Program-made: the position numbers and the translations under genes
In this document: positions 58,040 through 64,000 of the stretch, piece after piece
How the letters are laid out: every line of letters starts with the position of its first letter
Numbering within the stretch: position 1 is the first letter of the stretch
Source: Bacteroidetes bacterium UBA6221
GTDB taxonomy: Bacteria; Bacteroidota; Bacteroidia; Chitinophagales; Chitinophagaceae
Direction of reading: 5' to 3'
Assembly (NCBI GenBank): GCA_002421685.1
Contig: DISB01000016.1
Span: 128,245 to 192,244, forward strand
DNA: 64,000 nt
Notes under the pieces: model-generated
What the model was told of the DNA's origin: nothing
Database searches by the model: none
What the model saw: only the letters and a program-made list of their open reading frames with translations

Positions 58040-60073
58040 CTACTGCGCCAGCCAATACTTCCGCAGCAACCACTCAGCCGCTACAAATAAGAGGATGAGG
58101 AAGAAAAACCATTTACGGTCGATGAGGGGAACGGTTTCGATATTGGTCTCTATTACGGGTTTGATATTTTCATTGGCAGTGATACTATCGTACACACTCG
58201 CCATAGCCGATGCAGGGAAGAAAGCGCCGTTGTTATTTTCCGCCAGGCTGTACAGCAGGTTGTAATCGGCGCCAGTTTCCATCAGTTCCAGCGGAACAGA
58301 TTCCACCACAAAACTACCTGTGGCAGTTAATGTTTGGCCATTGTATTGCGTAGCGGCTGTATAGCTGTATGTGCCGCCCGCACGAATACCAATGTTCAAT
58401 TGGTAGGCATTGCCCGAACGTTCGAACGAATAAGGAGTTTCATTGCCCGCACTGTCCTTCACCGAAATTTTTACATCTGGTGTATTGACAGCTTCATTGT
58501 TAGCGTTGCGCAGATAGGCGTTAAAGCTGATTGCTTCCTGGTCGCTCCATACATATTTGGGCATAGTTACGCGGAAGGGTTTATCATCTGCTGCTGTGGA
58601 CAAAAAAGAAACAGTCTGCCTGATGCATTCGTCTGTCACATTGCTGTTGCCAAAGTTTTTAAACTCGTACATACGCCAGCGCCACAGTCCCTCGCCCGTT
58701 ATTATAGCGGAAGGTTTTTTGCCTTGTTGCAAAGCCCACAGTGGAAGGTTGTTATCGTTCTTGTCTGTAAACAAAGCCTGTGCGCCCGGCATGAGCTGTA
58801 TCTTGCCTGCAGGTATGTTCAGCGGTGGCATCCTGTCCATCACTTCGCGTATGTTTTGCGGCAGGGTAAAACTATTGAACGATGAATTATACGAAGGAAA
58901 GACATTCCTGCCGTGTACATTGGAAATATTGGCCACTACCGGCTTTTTCATGCTGCCCAACGCGTTGTTGTCCGTCTTGTTGCCGAGGATATACCAGGTA
59001 GGTTTGTCGGAGCGGATGATTGTGGGATTGCTGCGGTAGCCCATCCCCGGCAGTTGGTGCAATATGAGTATGTCATAGTCGTCAAGCAGTGAAGGGAAAT
59101 CGTTGTTGACCCGCACGGTGATCTTATAATTGTCCAGCCCGGCTAATGCTTCGCGGATGGCCTTGATGTCCGGGTCGGGTGCGGCGGCAGCTATGAGGAT
59201 GTGCTTTTGTTCGTCCACCACTTCTACAAACACGTCGCGGCGGTTGTTGGCTGTGTTTGTTTCACCATCGGCTGCCGGGGCGTTTATTACATAGTGGTGC
59301 AGGCCTGCACGGTTAGCCTTTAGCGTAAAAGATACCGAGCGGTCGTATTTATCACTGCTCACATTTACCACGGCTGTAGCAACCGTGCTGCCGCTTTCAG
59401 TAACGCTTATGGTGTTGTTGTACTCTTTAGATTTCGAGGCAACTATATCCGCTCTTATCTCGAAACTATTGTTGAGCGATACCGTCTTATTGGCATATAC
59501 ATTTGCTATGCGCAGGTCTTTTTGCAGGCTGGTGTCGCCAATACCCACCGTGTACAACGGTCCCTTCAGCGACAGCGACTGGTAAACGGGATTTACGCCC
59601 TGGTTGTACCTGCCGTCTGTAGCCAGTATTACCGCGCCCAGGTTTTGCGTGCCGTAATATTCCTGCGCCTTTGTAAGCGCCGAGGACAGATCGGTAGCCT
59701 CACCGGTATACCTGAACAAGCTGTCTAAACCTGCATTCCCATCCAGGTTCCAGGTAACAACGTTGTATTTGCCCGCCAGTTTTTCAACAAGTTCACCGGC
59801 CTGCTTGTTATAGCTGTTGCTGTCCCCGCCTAATGCATCTTTTATAGAACGCGAGTTGTCCTGCACAAAGAGGATAACGGGTTTGCGTGTCTCATGTTTG
59901 GTAATGGTAAATACTGGCGCTAATAAGAGTAAAACAGTAAGCAGTACCACCATGCCCCTCAGTGTGGCTGTGAGCCAGGGGTATGGTACGGCCCGCTTCG
60001 CATCGGCACGATATGATACATATCCTGCCGCTGCAGCAACCAGTAGAGCCAGTAAAAACCAAAGCCAGGGCAT
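58040..60073 (-). CDS. membrane protein with VWA-like domain
   Basis: 677 aa from the ATG at 60073; a longer frame to 60127 starts near the divergent gene and is less likely. Two N-terminal membrane segments (2-20, 38-58) are followed by a VWA-like core (KPVILFVQDNSRSIKDALGG, LILATDGRYNQGVNP; the MIDAS-like DxSxS is altered to DNSRS), then beta-sandwich modules, and a last membrane segment (WFFFLILLFVAAEWLL). Similar proteins sit in BatA-BatE or DUF4159 clusters of Bacteroidota, but no such partners are here. Confidence 0.75.
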   Translation of the reverse strand: MPWLWFLLALLVAAAAGYVSYRADAKRAVPYPWLTATLRGMVVLLTVLLLLAPVFTITKHETRKPVILFVQDNSRSIKDALGGDSNSYNKQAGELVEKLAGKYNVVTWNLDGNAGLDSLFRYTGEATDLSSALTKAQEYYGTQNLGAVILATDGRYNQGVNPVYQSLSLKGPLYTVGIGDTSLQKDLRIANVYANKTVSLNNSFEIRADIVASKSKEYNNTISVTESGSTVATAVVNVSSDKYDRSVSFTLKANRAGLHHYVINAPAADGETNTANNRRDVFVEVVDEQKHILIAAAAPDPDIKAIREALAGLDNYKITVRVNNDFPSLLDDYDILILHQLPGMGYRSNPTIIRSDKPTWYILGNKTDNNALGSMKKPVVANISNVHGRNVFPSYNSSFNSFTLPQNIREVMDRMPPLNIPAGKIQLMPGAQALFTDKNDNNLPLWALQQGKKPSAIITGEGLWRWRMYEFKNFGNSNVTDECIRQTVSFLSTAADDKPFRVTMPKYVWSDQEAISFNAYLRNANNEAVNTPDVKISVKDSAGNETPYSFERSGNAYQLNIGIRAGGTYSYTAATQYNGQTLTATGSFVVESVPLELMETGADYNLLYSLAENNNGAFFPASAMASVYDSITANENIKPVIETNIETVPLIDRKWFFFLILLFVAAEWLLRKYWLAQ

Positions 60074-60210
60074 AAGTATGCAAACTAAGGAAAAAACATA
60101 AAGGGTTGATAAGTATATAATTAACAACGATGAATAGTTACCAATTATTTAACGGTTCGGAAGCGGCCGCAAAAATTGACTTATCTTACAGCGCCAAAGG
60201 TTTCCTGCAT

Positions 60211-61365
60211 ATGAGGATGTATGAAGTAACCACTGCAAAGGACAGGCGCGACTTCCTGGAGCTGCCTGTAGCTATTTACAAAAATGACCCCAACTGGATA
60301 CGCCCGCTGGATAAAGACATTGAAGAGGTATTCGACCCCACGAAGAACAAAACCTTCAGGAAAGGCGAGTGTACGCGCTGGCTGCTGAAAGATGATTCGG
60401 GAAAGGTAATAGGCCGCATAGCCACCTTTGTGAATAAGGCCTATAAACAGGAGCAGCCCACGGGCGGCATCGGATTTTTTGAGTGCATCAACGACAGGCA
60501 GGCCGCGCATGTCATGTTCGACTACTGCCGCGACTGGCTGCAGGAGCGCGGCATGGAAGCCATGGACGGGCCCATCAACTTTGGCGAGCGCGATACCTGG
60601 TGGGGGCTGCAGGTGGAAGGCTTCCAGCCGCCTATGTACCGCATGAACTATAACCCGCGTTATTACCAGGACCTGTTTGAAAGTTACGGGTTTCAAACCT
60701 ATTTCGACCAGTTGTGTTTTTCGCTGGAGGTAAAAAACCGCCTGCAGGAGAAATTTTACCATGTGCACGATGTGCTGAGCAAGGACCCCAACTACAAGGC
60801 CATCCACTACGATAAGGACCGGCCTGAAAAATTCGCCAAAGACTTTACCTATATATACAACCTGGCATGGGCCAGCCACCCCGGCAATAAGAAAATGGAA
60901 GAGCGCACCATGCTGAAGATGCTGAAAAGCATTCGCCAGGTGGTGGACGAGCGCATCATCTGGTTTACCTACTACAAACACGAGCCCATTGCCTTCTGGC
61001 TCAACCTGCCCGACCTGAACCAGTATTTCAAGCATTTTAACGGCAGGTTTGGGCTGGTAGAAAAGCTGCGCCTGCTGTGGATGAAGAACTTCGGCAGGAT
61101 AAGCCGTTTTACCGGCCTGGTGTTCGGGGTGATACCTGCCTACCAGGGCAAAGGGGTGGACGGCTATATGATAATAGAGGCCGCCAAAGTGATACAGGAC
61201 AAGCACCTGTACGACAGCTACGAAATGCAATGGATAGGCGATTTCAATCCGAAGATGATAAACATAGCCCAGCACCTGGGCACCACTATGAGCCGCAAGC
61301 TCTGCACCTACCGCTACCTCTTCGACAGGACGAAGGAGTTTAAAAGGCACCCTGTGTTGAAGTAA
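60211..61365 (+). CDS. GNAT-like acyltransferase, unknown substrate
   Basis: 384 aa from the ATG at 60211 (MRMYEVTTAKDRRDFLE); an ATG at 60130 adds 27 non-conserved residues. Two GNAT-like halves are visible: an N-terminal part with VIGRIATFVNKAYKQE and GGIGFFECINDRQAAHVM, where a GNAT acyl-CoA site would be, and a C-terminal part with GVIPAYQGKGVDGYMI and MQWIGDFNPKMINIAQ. Members of this family occur widely in Bacteroidota without known role. Confidence 0.75.
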   Translation: MRMYEVTTAKDRRDFLELPVAIYKNDPNWIRPLDKDIEEVFDPTKNKTFRKGECTRWLLKDDSGKVIGRIATFVNKAYKQEQPTGGIGFFECINDRQAAHVMFDYCRDWLQERGMEAMDGPINFGERDTWWGLQVEGFQPPMYRMNYNPRYYQDLFESYGFQTYFDQLCFSLEVKNRLQEKFYHVHDVLSKDPNYKAIHYDKDRPEKFAKDFTYIYNLAWASHPGNKKMEERTMLKMLKSIRQVVDERIIWFTYYKHEPIAFWLNLPDLNQYFKHFNGRFGLVEKLRLLWMKNFGRISRFTGLVFGVIPAYQGKGVDGYMIIEAAKVIQDKHLYDSYEMQWIGDFNPKMINIAQHLGTTMSRKLCTYRYLFDRTKEFKRHPVLK

Positions 61366-61392
61366 AAAGTCAAAATTCAAAAGCCAAAAATT
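61366..61392. repeat. AT-rich dispersed motif AAAAAGTCAAAATTCAAAAG
   Basis: This short motif, with small changes, recurs near 28922-28945 (AAAATTCAAAAGGTAAAAG) and, reversed, near 31893-31920. It may be structural or a by-product of terminator copying. Confidence 0.4.
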
Positions 61393-61405
61393 GTATCTTG
61401 GAGGT

Positions 61406-61582
61406 ATGAAACCCACCTTCAAAAACATCTGGATAACCATCAATATACTGTTGGCTGCGTGTATGGTGTTGTTTGTAATTACAAAAGGAATATCACACAG
61501 TACCACTCTACTCTTCATCGGGCTTACCAACCTTTCGGCATTACTATACCTTGTGCTGAATAAGAAGTTGTTTAAACTATAG
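61406..61582 (+). CDS. small two-pass membrane protein
   Basis: 58 aa from the ATG at 61406 (MKPTFKNIWITINILLAACM). Two hydrophobic segments (about 8-28 and 35-53) with a short polar turn between. No family is recognised. It lies 41 bp after the GNAT-like gene on the same strand and ends just before the convergent repeat-rich gene. Its size makes the call tentative. Confidence 0.5.
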   Translation: MKPTFKNIWITINILLAACMVLFVITKGISHSTTLLFIGLTNLSALLYLVLNKKLFKL

Positions 61583-61596
61583 TGATTATCCATGGC

Positions 61597-62925
61597 CTAT
61601 TCCAGGTTGTCATAGTCTATACCGTTTTCTTTGAAATACATTTTGCCGAAGGTGGAGGGTTTTACAGGCTTTTCATTGCGCCGCTTGCGGGCGTATTCTT
61701 CATCCAGTTCTTTTACTTCTTCGGGGGTGAGGATGTGGGGCGGCGGGGCGGATGCGCGGGCTTGTTGTTCCTGCTTGTAGAAGCTGGCGGCGAGGGGGTC
61801 GGGCCCTCTATCTCCTCCAGGCCCGCCCGGCCATGCCGTTCGGACGGGGGGAGGGCAGTGTTGTGTGTTTTGTTCCGGCGCGAGTGGGACCCCTAAATCC
61901 CCAGGATGGGGACTTGTATGATTATTTTGTTCCGAAATGATGCCTGGATTTTCGATTTGGATTTTTCCCGGCTCGAGTGTTCCACCCCTGTCAGCAGAGC
62001 TGACACCCCCGCCAGCGGGGGACAATGCACTTCCGAAACTGTCTGGACAGGTAGCGGGGGACAGTGTAATTTCACCGCGGGACAAGTGTTCCGTTTTGAT
62101 GCCAGGATTTTCAGGTTGGATTTTTTCCTGTGCGAGCAAGACCCCTAAATCCCCAGGATGGGGACTTGTATGGTTGTTTTCGCCGCCCTGGCGGGACAAG
62201 TGTTCTGAAATGATGCCAGAATTTTCGATTTGATTTTTTTCAGACGCGAGCAAACCCACCCCAACCCCTCCAGGGAGGGGAGTTTCTTGTTTTTGTTCCG
62301 AAATGATGCCGGGATTTTGATTTTCAATTTGTGGCATCGAGCTCGTTCCTCGGTTGATGCCGGATTTTTCGATTTTATTTTTTCTGCGGCGGGGGAGCAT
62401 GTAGATGCCGGGGGGTAGGTTGGGGTCTGGCGGGAGGTGGGGTTGGTCGCAGGGGCGGCCGTCAATGTAGATGTAGAACTGCGAGAAGAAGGGGTCGTTG
62501 TAGTTGCGCATGCGGTTGCAGGCATCCTCCATTTTCGCATCTGTTTGTATGGCCTGCATGATGTCTCGCGGGCGGGGGTCTTCAAACAGCATGATGTACC
62601 TGCCGCCGTCTTTTACAAAGCGGCCTACTTTCATCTGGCAGGTGGCTATCTGGGCCAGTATCTCACGCCGTTTCATCATACTGAGCAGGGGTGTTTTCTG
62701 CCGCTCCACATGGTCGCGGTAGGCCTCGGCATAGGTGCGCTGCCGCATGTAGGCGGTTGCTTCCTCTATTTCGGCCGCTACTTCGGGATGATGCCGCAGT
62801 ATGCGCTCGGCAGATTTGCGGGCTGTTTCGTCGTTGGTGCATTTGGGGTAGGCTGCACGATAGGCTTGTACTTTGTCGCCGTATTTTATCATCTTGATGA
62901 TGAAGATTTGGTGTTGGGGTTTCAT
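61597..62925 (-). CDS. terminase-small-subunit-like protein with a repeat-built centre
   Basis: 442 aa. Residues 1-180 look like a phage terminase small subunit or similar DNA-binding protein (KYGDKVQAYRAAYPKCTNDE, RKSAERILRHHPEVAAEIEE). Residues 185-350 consist of diverged repeats of K(I/N)Q(I/P)EN(P/S)GI(I/K)(S/T)E separated by short variable inserts such as NHTSPHPGDLGVLLAQE. The C-terminal 40 residues (TPEEVKELDEEYARKRRNEK) are again ordinary. The repeats are DNA elements read in frame; the inserts are palindromes. No other phage gene is nearby. Confidence 0.7.
   Translation of the reverse strand: MKPQHQIFIIKMIKYGDKVQAYRAAYPKCTNDETARKSAERILRHHPEVAAEIEEATAYMRQRTYAEAYRDHVERQKTPLLSMMKRREILAQIATCQMKVGRFVKDGGRYIMLFEDPRPRDIMQAIQTDAKMEDACNRMRNYNDPFFSQFYIYIDGRPCDQPHLPPDPNLPPGIYMLPRRRKNKIEKSGINRGTSSMPQIENQNPGIISEQKQETPLPGGVGVGLLASEKNQIENSGIISEHLSRQGGENNHTSPHPGDLGVLLAQEKIQPENPGIKTEHLSRGEITLSPATCPDSFGSALSPAGGGVSSADRGGTLEPGKIQIENPGIISEQNNHTSPHPGDLGVPLAPEQNTQHCPPPVRTAWPGGPGGDRGPDPLAASFYKQEQQARASAPPPHILTPEEVKELDEEYARKRRNEKPVKPSTFGKMYFKENGIDYDNLE
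61888..62172. repeat. pair of identical 33 nt blocks inside the terminase-like gene
   Basis: GACCCCTAAATCCCC through GGACTTGTATG occurs identically at 61888-61920 and 62140-62172; each contains the palindrome ATCCCCAGGATGGGGA. Identity over 33 nt shows a recent copy. Confidence 0.8.
61929..62393. repeat. five copies of a 41-54 nt GTTCC...TGATGCC unit
   Basis: Copies begin at 61929, 62088, 62202, 62295 and 62345. Each reads GTTCC(or T), 4 nt, TGATGCC, 1-2 nt, G(A)ATTTT, and then a T-rich part. Spacers of 50 to 159 nt between them hold palindromes. Read on the minus strand they encode the EN(P/S)GI repeats. Confidence 0.8.
61980..62023. repeat. third composite palindrome, same family as at the DUF559 gene
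   Basis: TTCCACCCCTGTC start, inner hairpin GTCAGC-AGA-GCTGAC, outer hairpin CCCCCGCCAGCGGGGG, GAC end. It equals the 40552-40594 element except in the inner hairpin. A partial fourth copy (CTGTCTGGACAG, then AGCGGGGGACA) follows at about 62037-62062. Confidence 0.75.
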
Positions 62926-62959
62926 GGTTATTTATGATTTTAGATTTGTGATTTAGGAC
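62913..62959. repeat. duplicated gene-start segment, copy 1
   Basis: GTTGGGGTTTCATGG and the following TATTTATGATTTTAGATTTG occur here and again at 63271-63311 with two changes. The ATG (minus strand, 62925) of the terminase-like gene lies in this copy. Confidence 0.65.
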
Positions 62960-63270
62960 TATTTAGGATTTGTGATTTAGGACTTTTGATTGTTTTTAGG
63001 GTTAGTAGCTAATCGCAACCCATGGGAATAAAACTGAACTGATTGCTTCTACTCAGCTTCCTTTACTTTCTTTTATTTCGTTCATTATGTCTTTTCATTT
63101 GTCTCAATGAGTCGCTACGCTAGTTGCTTCTCCAAAAGAAAGTAACAAAGAAAAAGAGCCCCGTCCCTTAAGCTTCAAAGGGACGGGCCATTGCCCTGAT
63201 AGACTGTGGTTCTTCGGCTCTGCCGGGCTGCGAATGGCTAATGCCTTATTGTTTATACGGGCTTCCTGGC

Positions 63271-63311
63271 GTTGGGGTTTCATGGCTATTTATGATTTTA
63301 GATTTGTGATT
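63271..63311. repeat. duplicated gene-start segment, copy 2
   Basis: Second copy of the 62913 segment. Its minus-strand ATG at 63283 opens MKPQ like the terminase-like gene, so it could be the scar of a second copy of that gene. Confidence 0.55.
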
Positions 63312-63434
63312 GATGATTTATTTAGGATTTGGGATTTATTTAAGATTTGTGATTTAGGATTTATGATTGTTGGTTGTCTGAATCAGGATAAGCGGGATTT
63401 TAGGATTTACGGGATATTCATTGGTTTCAGCTTT

Positions 63435-63534
63435 TTACTACAATCCCGTACGAACAGGATTTCAGTAAATTCATTCAAATTTACTACAATCCCGAAATAG
63501 TCGGGACTTACGTAAATTCACTCGAATTTACTAC
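63435..63534. repeat. tandem 46-47 nt units each containing a TCCCG...GGA palindrome
   Basis: Unit 1 (63435-63480) and unit 2 (63481-63527) both read TTACTACAA, a palindrome, GTAAATTCA, and a TTTACTACA border; a third partial border follows. The palindromes are TCCCGTACGAACAGGA (worn) and TCCCGAAATAGTCGGGA. Confidence 0.7.
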
Positions 63535-63787
63535 AGCAAAAATACGTATAATAATACATATCTACAAATTTAATTGAAATTTGATTGATACGGTTGCAAC
63601 ACGGGAAGAGGTTGAAAGGGTGTTTACTGGGAGCGGACGCTCTCTTTTATCATGGGTCTGAGCGGGATGCTCGGACCAGTGCGGGAACTTGTTGGAGAAG
63701 AACACCAACAAGGACAAAAGAAGGCAAAAGACCTGGACCATTAAGGGAAACAGAATAAATGCTATTTTAGCATTCCCAGTATTTCAA

Positions 63788-63994
63788 ATGAAAGAATACC
63801 TTGTCAAAATAAAACATATAGTACCTATATACCTGTTAGTTGCCTGCAGCACCATTACCATGCTGCTGGCATTACGGTGGGGACTTTCTATTTCTACAGG
63901 CATTATTGATATAAGGGAGGAAAATTGGGAGTTATTAATACCCATGATATTAAGCATAATCGTGGTTATTATATGGATAAGGCCCAGATTCTGA
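63788..63994 (+). CDS. small two-pass membrane protein
   Basis: 68 aa from the ATG at 63788 (MKEYLVKIKHIVPIYLLVAC). Two hydrophobic segments (about 10-28 and 49-65), a polar middle. Not recognised. It lies after repeats at the window edge, so its neighbours to the right are unknown. A longer frame back to 63689 has no support. Confidence 0.5.
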   Translation: MKEYLVKIKHIVPIYLLVACSTITMLLALRWGLSISTGIIDIREENWELLIPMILSIIVVIIWIRPRF

Positions 63995-64000
63995 ATACTG

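Larger units (their letters stand above)
62926..63787. other. repeat-rich gap at the right end
   Basis: 860 bases with no convincing gene. Two blocks of GATTTGTGATTTAGGA-type simple repeats (62930-62990 and 63285-63375), a hairpin at about 63163-63186 (GTCCCTT-4-AAGGGAC), the duplicated start segment, and the tandem palindrome units of 63435-63534. A 59-codon minus-strand frame (63104-63283) begins MKPQRQEARINNKA but runs through the repeat, so I do not call it. Confidence 0.6.

Noticed and set aside
60181..61593. 470-codon minus-strand frame
   Set aside because: Opposite the GNAT-like gene; the translation shows the Val/His-rich bias typical of antisense frames.
61888..62400. CRISPR array
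   Set aside because: Repeats are regular at first sight, but units differ, spacers contain palindromes, the region is an open coding frame, and no cas gene is present.
61597..62925. prophage
   Set aside because: Only one terminase-like gene is present, with no portal, capsid, integrase or lysis gene within the window.
63104..63283. 59-codon minus-strand frame starting MKPQRQEARI
   Set aside because: Runs through dispersed repeat DNA and a hairpin; the start is part of the duplicated segment, so it is likely a chance frame.

Overview
The window reads as chromosomal DNA from a member of the Bacteroidota, most likely Chitinophagaceae or a close relative. Four things support this. Several secreted proteins end in type IX secretion (T9SS type A) sorting domains. 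Promoters match the Bacteroidota pattern TTTG - 18 to 20 nt - TAnnTTTG, clearest at both tRNA genes and the arg operon. The arginine genes use the ornithine N-acyl carbamoyltransferase (ArgF') route. A cbb3 oxidase cluster has a fused CcoO-cytochrome c subunit. Most of the sequence is ordinary vertical backbone; the accessory parts are short and mostly sit between housekeeping genes.

Layout. 0-4 kb: tRNA-Val, dapD, then a Fic-family AMPylator inserted between dapD and a displaced second dapD 3' end. 4-12 kb: a two-component system with a membrane partner, small secreted proteins and lipoproteins, rlmN, a SRPBCC/GyrI protein. 11.6-22.3 kb: a large glycosyltransferase, tRNA-Asn with a broken tRNA copy beside it, and an eight-gene arginine operon (GNAT-argG-argC-argD-argF'-argB-deacetylase-argH, minus strand) behind a leader that looks like an attenuator with a peptide ending Leu-Arg-Arg. 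22-36 kb: surE, lipid kinase, erythromycin-esterase homologue, crcB, mgtC-like, odhB, an SMR pump, an RsmB-like methyltransferase, a T9SS subtilase. 35.5-48.4 kb: mnmA, the shikimate operon aroB-aroA-aroC, a DUF559 endonuclease gene with a nonsense codon flanked by structured inverted repeats, topA, proline dehydrogenase, ftsB-like, eno. 48.9-51.4 kb: a complete retron (PRTase-like effector, winged-helix protein, msr-msd RNA, reverse transcriptase), visibly more AT-rich than its surroundings. 51.7-56.5 kb: cbb3 oxidase, accessory proteins, truncated haemoglobin and an Rrf2 regulator. 56.6-64 kb: exonuclease/GIY-YIG protein, VWA-like membrane protein, acyltransferase-like protein, and a terminase-small-subunit-like gene whose centre is built of repeats, followed by a repeat-rich region.

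Two themes stand out. First, the retron is complete: the RT carries the retron signatures NAxxH and (V/I)TG plus YxDD, and the RNA between the winged-helix and RT genes has a 19-20 nt a1/a2 inverted-repeat pair. The effector pair is a phosphoribosyltransferase-like protein and a winged-helix protein, so the locus is probably anti-phage. Second, the window is seeded with palindromic repeats. A TCCCG...CGGGA family includes inserts in two tRNA-like remnants. A composite element of about 43 nt has an inner hairpin whose sequence changes while its pairing is kept; it flanks the DUF559 gene in inverted orientation and also lies inside the terminase-like coding sequence. This suggests a mobile palindrome family, possibly moved by DUF559-type nucleases.

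All calls rest on reading the sequence and on memory of protein families; no database search was run.
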